In this document: one piece after another, positions 48,701-55,501 of the stretch | Position numbering within the stretch: the first letter of the stretch is position 1 | Layout: each line of letters starts with the position of its first letter | Source: UBA1672 sp050633505 | GTDB lineage: Bacteria; Pseudomonadota; Alphaproteobacteria; Micavibrionales; Micavibrionaceae | Length of the DNA: 64,000 nucleotides | Reading direction: 5' to 3' | Assembly: GCA_050633505.1 (NCBI GenBank) | Contig: JBOEGQ010000006.1 | Coordinates: 1-64,000 of the forward strand | Notes under the pieces: model-generated | The model's input: the letters and a program-made list of their open reading frames with translations, nothing else | Told to the model about the DNA's origin: nothing | The model's database searches: none | Position numbers and translations under genes: made by a program

Positions 48701-49195
48701 TGCGCAGGCTCTCATATCGGGCATGTCTTCATTTCTGAAAATGTTATAACAGGAATAGAGGATTGTGTTCATATCGGGGTTAGTCACCGTACGACAAAGG
48801 CCGATGACCTTGATTACGCCAAATCAGTCTCTATTCAGGATAATGTGATTTATATGTCCAAGCCTGTAGAAAAGGCGCGTGGAAACCGTGGCATATTTGT
48901 TGGTAATGCACATTCTATTCGTATTGAGCGCAATGAAATTCAATTGCAAACGAATGACCAGAAAGCCGAATTTTTAGATGGTATTAAGATCCATGGTGCT
49001 TTGGGGCGTATGATTATGGTGCGTGAGAATGTGATTAAGGGCGCGCGGGTTGGCTTGCGTGTGAAGGCCTTGAATGAGGATGACAAAAAGGCGGTGCGTC
49101 AGTGGCTTGCAGGGGATAACCTGTTTTTGGGGGCATCTCAAACGGCAGTTATTGCGCCTTCTTCTTTACGGAAAGTGAATAATATATCTGGATAA
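45734..49195 (+). CDS. DUF6519 beta-helix protein, probable tail-fibre-like component
   Basis: 1153 residues from the ATG at 45734 (MKGDYTRFTFNPEKEYKGV), nine bases after GAGAG. The N-terminal ~450 residues follow the DUF6519 pattern: VLKQQGRVDLDSDWNEQQAI, YYVDGTLC, IAYLDVFDRHIT, VEIHKGG, TWKWSRNNGA. Residues ~560-800 and ~985-1120 look like a right-handed parallel beta-helix (AGVSVRDLFIEAGNVGIQG, SHIGHVFISENVITG) interrupted by a Lys-rich helical insertion. Last gene of the locus. A surface-binding or fibre role is inference. Confidence 0.75.
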   Translation: MKGDYTRFTFNPEKEYKGVLKQQGRVDLDSDWNEQQAIQTHYRETIAGDIIGASGAPEQNAGFRVSVDGGVPVFSDGRYYVDGTLCQNNVDEVSLLNQPHSPFSELPDTDGRYIAYLDVFDRHITSLEDNNIREVALNGPDTTTRIQNIWQVKLLRIGGAGASFHCMSNNLNWSRLRMGSTAQLAAQAKASAAVNANPCVISPDAGYRRLENQLYRVEIHKGGTPAQSTWKWSRNNGAQLAKWTGQDGNTLKVSQSNVQAFGGFKNGQWIELTDDIRELREEPGTLVRIERVRNNEIIIEAATATGPTDLADFSSNPKIRGWDSVGELRVNQAGDDEGWILLEDGVQIKFAEGRQKTGDYWVIPARTNTGDVEWPQKNGEPEFLKPHGPKHRCARLALLDFDGGDWKVVSDCRDLFPALTDLIQLSYVGGDAQSAMPDPSAPNARLNLARPIEVGVSRGGTPVSGMPVRFKVRSGTGGLDGGADTEVVVETDGRGIASCRWAVDSQMAVQTLHADLLRASGSSQHVPIRFHAGLERADLVSYDPANTPELAGAKTVQEAIDALAKINHEGCTTYVVRPGDHWQDIFDQIEDGEDAHICFQRGIYTLDKPLRIEGKGHLKVTGAGNGSQIIARSHEAALEFVKCAGVSVRDLFIEAGNVGIQGKIKHILGALTIEDVPQVSIRDVRVKCAGASVLRRACITVVKDKRINVKDVVPGECVTIQDCDLTVGHKQNAILLVNVEKTKIAGNCIKVGKRPKTLNLNKQLEAPKMRADIATMLVGSPVVAEVNIKDGKVNTHKVGSYTLVVNSSVPKHEWDALMRKDPPKAAERKSKAGATKYFDRMAEKVVEDPSMLKSYERNVKAFEKDMGDAAFNNLIATPHGKTVMRNMLVNGDVKVEGFNEINNANHNTVVSYDGNRVSMDSVLSGKTWLKMLKSENVRADSNEGLLKEVQGLAGKLIIDEGFRNQHPEAKNWFEGLVKNNPSVASKGIVCAGSHIGHVFISENVITGIEDCVHIGVSHRTTKADDLDYAKSVSIQDNVIYMSKPVEKARGNRGIFVGNAHSIRIERNEIQLQTNDQKAEFLDGIKIHGALGRMIMVRENVIKGARVGLRVKALNEDDKKAVRQWLAGDNLFLGASQTAVIAPSSLRKVNNISG

Positions 49196-49368
49196 GTGGA
49201 TATGCATTCTTGTGGTTTTATATCCTTATAGTAGTATGTGTTTGTTGTTGATGTTATGAATTGGTATTCGCCCTTTTAAGTACATGATACGATGGTTCTT
49301 ACGATTTAGTTAGACGAAACGTTGAAAGTAGAGTTTGGGTTCTTGTTCAAATCAGATCAGCAGTTTAA

Positions 49369-49394
49369 AGCGGGGCTTACGAGGCCCGCTTTTT
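49369..49394 (+). terminator. Intrinsic terminator after the eCIS locus
   Basis: Stem AGCGGG (49369-49374) and CCCGCT (49385-49390) followed by TTTT. The reverse orientation also ends in TTTAAA, so it may serve the convergent yaiI transcript too. It lies 174 bp after the last eCIS stop; otherwise 49196-49431 shows nothing I can name. Confidence 0.78.
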
Positions 49395-49431
49395 CATTGG
49401 GGGATTGTTGTCAGATAAGGACGCGCTTAGC

Positions 49432-49878
49432 CTAGGAGCGCTGAGCGAGGAGGCGGTCAAGTTGATTGGCAAAGTTTTGGCGCTCTTTGGCTCCAAAACT
49501 ACTGGGGCCACCGGTTTCTACGCCTGATCCGCGTAGCTCATCCATGAAATCGCGCATGCTGAGTATTTGTCCAATATTATTACGATCATACAATGTACCG
49601 CGAGGATCTAAGGCGAGAGCACCTTTTCCGACAACGCGCGCGGCAAGAGGTATATCTGCCGTAATGACAATGTCTTCTGCGCCACAAAGCTCAACAATTT
49701 TATCATCTGCAACATCCGCGCCTTCGCCGACCTGCACCATTTCAATATACTCTGATTGTGGAAGGTTAAGATATTGGTTTGCCACAAAAATGATTGCAAT
49801 CTTTGTGCGCGTAGCGACGCGATAGAGAATTTCTTTTATGCCCTTTGGACAAGCATCACCATCCACCCAAATCTTCAT
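49432..49878 (-). CDS. yaiI: YaiI/YqxD family (DUF188) protein
   Basis: 148 residues from the ATG at 49878, beginning MKIWVDGDACP, the fixed N-terminal motif of the family with PIN-like acidic residues. Also ITADIPLAARV, ALDPRGTLYD and a C-terminal RQNFANQLDRLL helix. Function is not established; nuclease-like fold is suggested. It follows the RRM gene by 4 bp, so they are likely co-transcribed. Longer upstream starts read into the RRM gene and are rejected. Confidence 0.9.
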   Translation of the reverse strand: MKIWVDGDACPKGIKEILYRVATRTKIAIIFVANQYLNLPQSEYIEMVQVGEGADVADDKIVELCGAEDIVITADIPLAARVVGKGALALDPRGTLYDRNNIGQILSMRDFMDELRGSGVETGGPSSFGAKERQNFANQLDRLLAQRS

Positions 49879-49882
49879 ATTA

Positions 49883-50116
49883 TTAAGCAGCCTTAACGCG
49901 TATTTTTGCTTTACCAACCTTGCTTCCATGAAGCGCTTTAACGGCGATTTCGCCTTCATGTGCGAGGGCCATTTCTACAAAACCAAAGCCTTTAGACTTT
50001 CCGGTTTTTTCATCCATCACAATAGTGCAATCTTTGATATTGCCATGCTCTTTAAATAGCGCGGCCAGCGCATTTTCGTCAAAATCACGCGGTAAGTTAA
50101 GGACAATGAGTTTCAT
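49883..50116 (-). CDS. Small RRM-type RNA-binding protein
   Basis: 77 residues, a single RRM domain. RNP2 is LIVLNLPRDF at the start and RNP1 is KGFGFVEM. ATG at 50116 is preceded by GGAG at 8 bp. Proteins of this kind bind single-stranded RNA and are often cold- or stress-induced. The region 50117-50235 upstream shows no further gene. Confidence 0.9.
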   Translation of the reverse strand: MKLIVLNLPRDFDENALAALFKEHGNIKDCTIVMDEKTGKSKGFGFVEMALAHEGEIAVKALHGSKVGKAKIRVKAA

Positions 50117-50235
50117 GGTATTACTCCAATGGGCAAGTGGTAAGCATTTCAAGTACCACAAGTGTGCCATGTTGCAAAGCTTAAAGGCGTGTGCATTGGC
50201 TCTACGGGTAAATACCACCCAACGCTACGCTGTAA

Positions 50236-51249
50236 TTAATCATAGCGTAAATCCTGCGCTTTGCCGCGAAAGATATAGTAAACGCAAATCGTGTAACCAA
50301 TCAAAACCGGCAAAACGAAAAGTGTTCCAATCAACACAATCATCAATGACTCCGGTGAGGTAATAGAGTCTACGATCTTTAACTGATCCGGCACAACATA
50401 CGGGTAAAAGCTATAGGCTAGCCCTCCGAAAGACAGGAGATATAAAAAAACAGTCATTGCAAACGGCATCCACGCATAACGATCTTCAGGGAACGGCATA
50501 TGCTTGAGCAAAAAATGCAACCCTATAACTAAAATCCCTGTTGTAAATGGAATAGGGGCGAGCGCCAAAACTTGCGGAAATTCAAACCATTTATCAAAAA
50601 TGCGTGTGCTTACCAGTGGTGTTGCAATGGAAACCAAGGTGATACCGGCGCAGCTTGTATAAAGATGTTGCCTCATCCATTGAACAGCCTTTTTCTGCAA
50701 TTCACCCTCACAGCGCCAAATCAACCATGCACCACCAATTAAGCAGTATCCCGATGCCACTGCGACTGCGATGAGACAAGAGAATAAAATGGCCGCACCG
50801 CCTTCTTGGAACCCTGTCACATACCCGCCGAGCATATATCCTTGTGATAATGCTGCCATTAATGAGCCAAAGAAAAAGAGCATGTTCCATTGCTGCTTTT
50901 TCTCTTTCGGTACTTTTGCTCTAAAATCAAATGCGACACCTCTGAAAATAAGCCCCAGTAGCATTAACATCACTGGTATATAGAGCGCCCCAAGAATAAG
51001 GCCGTAAGCCACTGGAAACGCAATGAACATAAGGCCGATCCCAAGAACCAGCCATGTTTCATTTGCATCCCAAAACGGCCCGATTGAGGCAATCATACGA
51101 TCTTTCTGGTCAGAGTTTGCTGCGATGCTAAGCATACCAACACCCAAATCATAGCCATCCAGAATGACGTAGATTAACATCGAGATTCCCATTAATCCCG
51201 CAAAGATAAATGGAAGCCAATCACCATATGTTGCAACTAAATTATCCAT
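50236..51249 (-). CDS. cydB: Cytochrome bd-type ubiquinol oxidase subunit II
   Basis: 337 residues with about eight membrane segments. YVILDGYDLGVGML, GPFWDANETWLVLG and KHMPFPEDRYAW are characteristic subunit II stretches. Partner of CydA in the inner membrane; reduces oxygen to water without proton pumping. Its ATG shares one base with the cydA stop (TAATG). No cydX-like small gene follows. Confidence 0.95.
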   Translation of the reverse strand: MDNLVATYGDWLPFIFAGLMGISMLIYVILDGYDLGVGMLSIAANSDQKDRMIASIGPFWDANETWLVLGIGLMFIAFPVAYGLILGALYIPVMLMLLGLIFRGVAFDFRAKVPKEKKQQWNMLFFFGSLMAALSQGYMLGGYVTGFQEGGAAILFSCLIAVAVASGYCLIGGAWLIWRCEGELQKKAVQWMRQHLYTSCAGITLVSIATPLVSTRIFDKWFEFPQVLALAPIPFTTGILVIGLHFLLKHMPFPEDRYAWMPFAMTVFLYLLSFGGLAYSFYPYVVPDQLKIVDSITSPESLMIVLIGTLFVLPVLIGYTICVYYIFRGKAQDLRYD

Positions 51250-52625
51250 TATGATTCCTTCCTCATAATTGCCGCGCGGCGTTCTGCACCCATAGCTTTC
51301 GGATTTTCAGGATCACGATTTCCACCATCTCCTGCGCGTCGCGCCATGTAAATAATCGTAGCGATATACGCAATCATCAAGAATACATAGGTCGCGAGAT
51401 ATGCGATCAGTGAGATGAAAACCATGCCGCCGCTTACGTCTCCCAAGGCATCACGCGTTTTCAAAACGCCGTAAACAAGATAAGGCTGGCGACCAATTTC
51501 CGTGACATACCATCCGGCAACTGTCGCGATCCATCCTGAAAATGCCATTGGTAACAACATGTAAGACAGTCCCTTAATCCATGATTTTTTCCACCAAAGG
51601 ACAATGACGCCTAACCACGAGACCAACAGCATCGCCACGCCCGTCCCAACCATAATGCGGAACGCCCAAAATACTTTACTGACTGGTGGATGTTCGCCTT
51701 TAAATTCGTTAATCCCTTTCAGCTCTCCATCCCAATGATGAGTCAGGATAAGGCTTGCCAATTTCGGAATCTCAATTGCGTAATCATTAGTCTTGGTTTC
51801 TTCATTCGGCAAAGCAAATAGTACCAATGGTGCGCCTTCTTGCGTTTCCCAAAGCCCTTCCATTGCCGCAACCTTTGCGGGTTGATGTTCTAATGTATTA
51901 AGGCCATGCAAATCACCAACAAAAATTTGAACGGGGATTAAAAGCGCCGCAATAAGAACACCTGTACGCATCGTCTTCATCACAACAGGGGCACGGTCAT
52001 TCATGATATAACGTAGCGCCGAAACGCCAGCCACCAAAAACGAGGCCGTTAAGCCCGATGCCAGCAACATATGCGCCAAACGATAAGGCATGGATGGATT
52101 AAAGATTATCTCGCCCCAATTTGTCGCATGCACAACGCCATCAATAATTTCAAACCCTTGCGGCGTTTGCATCCAACTGTTTAAAACCAAAATCCAGAAT
52201 GCAGAAACGGTCGTGCCAAACGCCACCAAGAACGTCGCCATCGTATGCACCCACCCCGGAACACGCCGAAATCCAAACAGCATAACGCCAAGAAACGTCG
52301 CCTCCAAAAAGAATGCCGTCAGTACCTCATATCCCAATAAAGGCCCTGCAATATTCCCCACTTTTTCCATGTATCCCGGCCAATTTGTGCCAAATTGAAA
52401 GGACATCGTGATCCCTGTCACAACACCAATGGCAAAACTAAGTGCAAAAATCTTCGTGAAAAAGAAATATGCCTGCATCCATGCTTCGTCTTTTGTCATG
52501 GCAAAGCGTGTTTTAAAAAACAGCAGGATCCATCCCAAAGCAATCGTGATGGTTGGAAATAAAATGTGAAATGTAATATTGGCTGCAAATTGAATGCGCG
52601 ATAAAACAAACGGGTCAAACTCCAT
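51249..52625 (-). CDS. cydA: Cytochrome bd-type ubiquinol oxidase subunit I (short Q-loop, CIO-like)
   Basis: 458 residues. Haem-ligand His20 lies in FAANITFHILFP. GFRRVPGWVHTMATF and FWILVLNSWMQTPQG are typical of subunit I, as is the GRQPYLVYG motif (GRQPW in other members). The Q-loop is short, as in cyanide-insensitive (CioA-type) enzymes. AAGGA lies 9 bp before the ATG. Two bases separate it from the gbsR stop, so the regulator and oxidase form one operon. Confidence 0.94.
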   Translation of the reverse strand: MEFDPFVLSRIQFAANITFHILFPTITIALGWILLFFKTRFAMTKDEAWMQAYFFFTKIFALSFAIGVVTGITMSFQFGTNWPGYMEKVGNIAGPLLGYEVLTAFFLEATFLGVMLFGFRRVPGWVHTMATFLVAFGTTVSAFWILVLNSWMQTPQGFEIIDGVVHATNWGEIIFNPSMPYRLAHMLLASGLTASFLVAGVSALRYIMNDRAPVVMKTMRTGVLIAALLIPVQIFVGDLHGLNTLEHQPAKVAAMEGLWETQEGAPLVLFALPNEETKTNDYAIEIPKLASLILTHHWDGELKGINEFKGEHPPVSKVFWAFRIMVGTGVAMLLVSWLGVIVLWWKKSWIKGLSYMLLPMAFSGWIATVAGWYVTEIGRQPYLVYGVLKTRDALGDVSGGMVFISLIAYLATYVFLMIAYIATIIYMARRAGDGGNRDPENPKAMGAERRAAIMRKES

Positions 52626-52627
52626 AT

Positions 52628-53197
52628 CTATTTATCCTTCTTACTTCTAGCACCGGGAATAACTTTGAGTTTATCCTTCATCTGATACAAATTATAAACC
52701 TTGGCGCCCATTTTCAATAAATTCACTAGCCGTTCCGTTTCCATCGCCTGCATATCTTTATACCAATCGGTGAGCATCTCGATCAGGTCATGCATTTCCT
52801 GCATTTTCTCTTGCGCATGCTTTTCTTGATCTGATGTCGGCGCATCCATAATGATAGAACGAAGCATCGTCAATGTTGGTTCAATTTCTCGCTTTCGGCG
52901 TTCTTCAACCAGATTTCGAACAATATCCCAGATCTCTTCATGTGTGCCGTAATAATCTTTCCGATCACCGGGAATATGGCGCAGCATTACCAGATTCATC
53001 GCGTCCAGCTCTTTAATCCCCATTGCAACATTCGAGCGTGAAAAGCCGAGTTGTTCAACGATTTGATCCGCGTTCAGTGGTTCTGGTGACAAATAAAGCA
53101 GCGCATAGATCTGCCCCACAGTTCTGTTAATCCCCCAACGAGAGCCCATTTCGCCAAAATGTAAAACGAAGGTTTGTATAATCGGTGGCAAATTCAT
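52628..53197 (-). CDS. GbsR/MarR-family transcriptional regulator
   Basis: 189 residues from the ATG at 53197, 8 bp after AGGA. The start MNLPPIIQTFVLHFGEMGSRWGINR-like matches the GbsR subgroup. The winged helix-turn-helix is at ~35-100, with NADQIVEQLGFSRSNVAMGIKEL as the recognition region and RKDYYGTHEEIW as the wing. A coiled helix follows. It heads the cydAB operon and sits 12 bp from a 42-bp palindrome, so autoregulation and control of the oxidase are likely. Longer starts would read through the palindrome and are rejected. Confidence 0.85.
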   Translation of the reverse strand: MNLPPIIQTFVLHFGEMGSRWGINRTVGQIYALLYLSPEPLNADQIVEQLGFSRSNVAMGIKELDAMNLVMLRHIPGDRKDYYGTHEEIWDIVRNLVEERRKREIEPTLTMLRSIIMDAPTSDQEKHAQEKMQEMHDLIEMLTDWYKDMQAMETERLVNLLKMGAKVYNLYQMKDKLKVIPGARSKKDK

Positions 53198-53209
53198 GAT
53201 TTTGTCCTG

Positions 53210-53251
53210 TATATTCTGAATTTTCAGTATATACCGAAAATTCAGAATATA
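53210..53251. promoter_or_regulatory. 42-bp near-perfect palindrome, probable GbsR-type operator
   Basis: Arms TATATTCTGAATTTTC (53210-53225) and GAAAATTCAGAATATA (53236-53251) are perfectly complementary. The centre A-GTATATAC-C is itself palindromic except for one pair (53226/53235). On the minus strand the centre contains TATACT, a fair -10. It ends 12 bp before the regulator's ATG, leaving room only for the ribosome site. Confidence 0.75.
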
Positions 53252-53326
53252 TGCCAGAGAAAATGAGAAGTATTCGCGATTAAATCCCATGATGTTCTGT
53301 TCTTCGAAATAATCAGATGCACACAA

Positions 53327-53361
53327 CCCCACGAATAGACGGGCGTGCGTGTGGGTTTTTT
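53327..53361 (+). terminator. Terminator-like hairpin without an obvious upstream gene
   Basis: CCCCACG (53327-53333) and CGTGTGGG (53348-53355, one bulge) are followed by TTTTTT. It lies between divergent genes, so on the plus strand it has no coding gene to terminate. A short non-coding transcript or chance are both possible. Confidence 0.4.
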
Positions 53362-53388
53362 ACTAAGTGCTAACTTCATTGAGGTTTA

Positions 53389-53405
53389 ATTAAGCCTCAT
53401 TTAAG
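53389..53405 (+). promoter_or_regulatory. PmrA/QseB-type box upstream of the glycosyltransferase
   Basis: ATTAAG-CCTCA-TTTAAG, two half-sites with 5-bp spacer (11-bp period), matching the HTTAAD-N5-HTTAAD layout. It lies 46 bp before the start codon. Confidence 0.45.
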
Positions 53406-53450
53406 CCTGCCATTGAACTATTGGCTCTTGATAATAAGGAGCCAAATATT

Positions 53451-54476
53451 ATGAAGATTTTACACGCTATGGCGGGTGCGCCAGTGGGGGGAGCAGAGAC
53501 ATTTTTCGTTGATGCTGTTGAGGCCATCGATGAGGCGCGCTTGGAACAATTCGTAATCACTCGAGATAATAACGAGCATAAAACCGATGTGATTAAGCGA
53601 TTGAACATTCCCTTAAAAACCACAGGATTTGGTAGAAGGTGGAAATGGCCAACGCGTAGAGCGCTACAACATGCGATTACCGAATTTAATCCGGATATTG
53701 TTCATCATTGGATGGGGCGGGCAGGTATGTTCGCCATAGGCGGATCTCATGTTAACATTGGCTGGTATGGTGGATATTATAAGCCAGAGCGCTTTGGAAA
53801 TTGTCAGCATCATGTTGCTGTGACACAAGATATTGCGGACCATATAGTACAGCAAGGTATACCTGCAAAGTATGTGCATGTTCTACATATCTATGCGGAA
53901 TTTGAAACGGTACAACCATTAAACCGCGCGGAATTCAATACACCGGATGGTGTGCCGTTGCTTTTGTCACTTTCGCGGTTACATTCTAAAAAAGGATTAG
54001 ATGTGTTGTTGGAAGCGATGGTGAAGATTCCTGATGCTTATTTATGGATTGCCGGCTCAGGGCCTTTGGAACAGGAGCTTAAAGCACAGATGAGGGCGCT
54101 GAAGTTAGAAGAACGCGTGCGTTTTCTAGGGTGGCGCTATGATCGGGAAGCGCTTTTGGCGACCGCTGATGTTTGTGTTTTTCCATCGCGTTATGAACCA
54201 TTTGGAGCAGTTGTTATCGAAGCTTGGGCAACGGGAACGCCTCTGGTGACTGCGAAAGCGGCAGGGCCCAAAGCTTATGTATCGCATGAAGAAAACGGAC
54301 TTTTGGTCGAAGTCGATGATGTTGATGGTTTGGCCGCGTCTGTAAATGAGGTGATTAAGGATAAAATGTTACGGGCGCATCTGATCTATAATGGTTTAGA
54401 GCATTATGAAGCAAGTTTTACTAAAGGCGTATTCAAAAAGAACGTGCTTGACCTTTATAGTGCTGTTAGAGGTTAA
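53451..54476 (+). CDS. Glycosyltransferase family 4-type protein
   Basis: 341 residues. GT-B fold: the N-terminal GGAETFFVDAVEAI loop and the C-terminal donor-binding part with LLSLSRLHSKKGLDVLLEA, WIAGSGPLE, VRFLGWRYDR and FPSRYEPFGAVVIEAWATGTPLV, where EPFGAVVIE is the E-x7-E retaining signature. ATG at 53451 has GGAG 9 bp upstream. It probably adds a sugar to a cell-surface glycan such as lipopolysaccharide core. It stands alone, bounded by a terminator. Confidence 0.88.
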   Translation: MKILHAMAGAPVGGAETFFVDAVEAIDEARLEQFVITRDNNEHKTDVIKRLNIPLKTTGFGRRWKWPTRRALQHAITEFNPDIVHHWMGRAGMFAIGGSHVNIGWYGGYYKPERFGNCQHHVAVTQDIADHIVQQGIPAKYVHVLHIYAEFETVQPLNRAEFNTPDGVPLLLSLSRLHSKKGLDVLLEAMVKIPDAYLWIAGSGPLEQELKAQMRALKLEERVRFLGWRYDREALLATADVCVFPSRYEPFGAVVIEAWATGTPLVTAKAAGPKAYVSHEENGLLVEVDDVDGLAASVNEVIKDKMLRAHLIYNGLEHYEASFTKGVFKKNVLDLYSAVRG

Positions 54477-54503
54477 GCGTATTAAAGGGCAGTTCTTTCC
54501 AAT

Positions 54504-54546
54504 AAAAAAGACCCGATGTGCAATGATGAGCATATCGGGTCTTTTT
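54504..54546. terminator. Bidirectional intrinsic terminator
   Basis: AAAGACCCGAT (54507-54517) pairs with ATCGGGTCTTT (54534-54544), with A-tract before and T-tract after. It serves the glycosyltransferase (plus) and mipA (minus) in opposite directions. Confidence 0.85.
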
Positions 54547-54564
54547 AAATGCTATTACAGAAGA

Positions 54565-55419
54565 CTAGAACTTATATGTAACGAATGCCCCGGTAGAAAA
54601 CTGGCCATCATCCTTAACAATTGGGCTGTCAGCCGCATCACCAACGAGCTGTGAATACTCGACGGAGGTGAGTAGGGACCATCTTTGAGTGATCGGATAT
54701 AAAAATCCAATTTCTGCATCAACAGACTTAAATCCTGACCCGGCGTCGTATTCGTCTAATCCAGAGCGTGTGGATTGGGCAGATGTTACGCCGAAATATT
54801 CACTTGTATAATTCCCATCGGTCCATTCCGCAGAAACACCAAAAACAAAAGCAGGGCCATGGCGATCCTCTGTGGTGTTCTGATTTCCCAAGAGTGCAGC
54901 AAGAGGCATCATGGTTTCTGCCCCGACTTCGATTTGCAGGCCGTTACTTCCGCCAAGATGCTTTGAGATGTCGATAAAAGGCTCTGTAAAACCTAAATCA
55001 TATTCAATTCCGAGATTAGCAGTCGCTGCGCCATCTATATCGCCTAAGCCGCGTAGGTTTACCTTGTCATCGCTTTCGTCACGACCTCCATCATACCCAA
55101 TAGATGTGCTAATCGCTAAATCATCATCGTTATAGATGTAAACGCCCAGACCATCTCCGGGAGAGAGGAATACACGATTATTCCACTCAATACTGAAATA
55201 GGGCATGGCTTGAACTTCCATGTTATCGGAGCCTTCATATTTGGGTTCGTATGATGCACCGGCACCAATGGCAATCTCCCATTTTTCTTTGTCCCAGATG
55301 CTTTCTTGTGTATGCGGTTTCTCTTTCTTCCAGCTCTCTTGTGCATTTGCTGTTTGCGATGTTGCTGTAAGTGCAACGCATAACATTAACGAAAAGACCT
55401 GATATTTATAGTCCGTCAT
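54565..55419 (-). CDS. MipA/OmpV family outer-membrane protein
   Basis: 284 residues. Signal peptide with hydrophobic SLMLCVALTATS and cleavage after ANA (before QES). Typical barrel strands: IAIGAGASYEPKYEGSD, AMPYFSIEWNNRVFLSPGDGLG, ending FVTYKF with terminal Phe. Family members are outer-membrane proteins linked to scaffolding of peptidoglycan enzymes or to stress and antimicrobial-peptide responses. GGAAG precedes the ATG. A PmrA/QseB-type box lies 66 bp upstream. Confidence 0.9.
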   Translation of the reverse strand: MTDYKYQVFSLMLCVALTATSQTANAQESWKKEKPHTQESIWDKEKWEIAIGAGASYEPKYEGSDNMEVQAMPYFSIEWNNRVFLSPGDGLGVYIYNDDDLAISTSIGYDGGRDESDDKVNLRGLGDIDGAATANLGIEYDLGFTEPFIDISKHLGGSNGLQIEVGAETMMPLAALLGNQNTTEDRHGPAFVFGVSAEWTDGNYTSEYFGVTSAQSTRSGLDEYDAGSGFKSVDAEIGFLYPITQRWSLLTSVEYSQLVGDAADSPIVKDDGQFSTGAFVTYKF

Positions 55420-55484
55420 GTTTCTTCCTTTTCATCATTTTAAGGTTAGGCAATAAAATATTGATTGTTTTATGGGGGGCTTAA

Positions 55485-55501
55485 CTTAAGGGAAGCTTAA
55501 T
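55485..55501 (-). promoter_or_regulatory. PmrA/QseB-type box upstream of mipA
   Basis: CTTAAG-GGAAG-CTTAAT with an 11-bp period. On the minus strand a CAATAT -10-like hexamer follows after 21 bp, the same distance seen at 61221-61275. The box overlaps the 3' end of the RND gene. Confidence 0.55.

Noticed and set aside
18651..49195. Prophage or type VI secretion system instead of eCIS
   Set aside because: There is no capsid, portal, terminase, integrase or lysis gene, and no TssJLM or ClpV. DUF4255, the Pvc15-type ATPase and DUF4157 point to eCIS.
50137..50159. GTGGTA/TACCAC hairpin upstream of the RRM gene
   Set aside because: Only a 6-bp stem with an 11-nt loop and no T-tract; not distinguishable from chance.
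49883..50218. Longer N-terminus for the RRM protein (and likewise for YaiI to 49959 and GbsR to 53332)
   Set aside because: Ribosome sites and conserved N-termini support the internal ATGs; the extensions are unrelated leader sequence, run into the neighbouring gene, or cross the GbsR palindrome.
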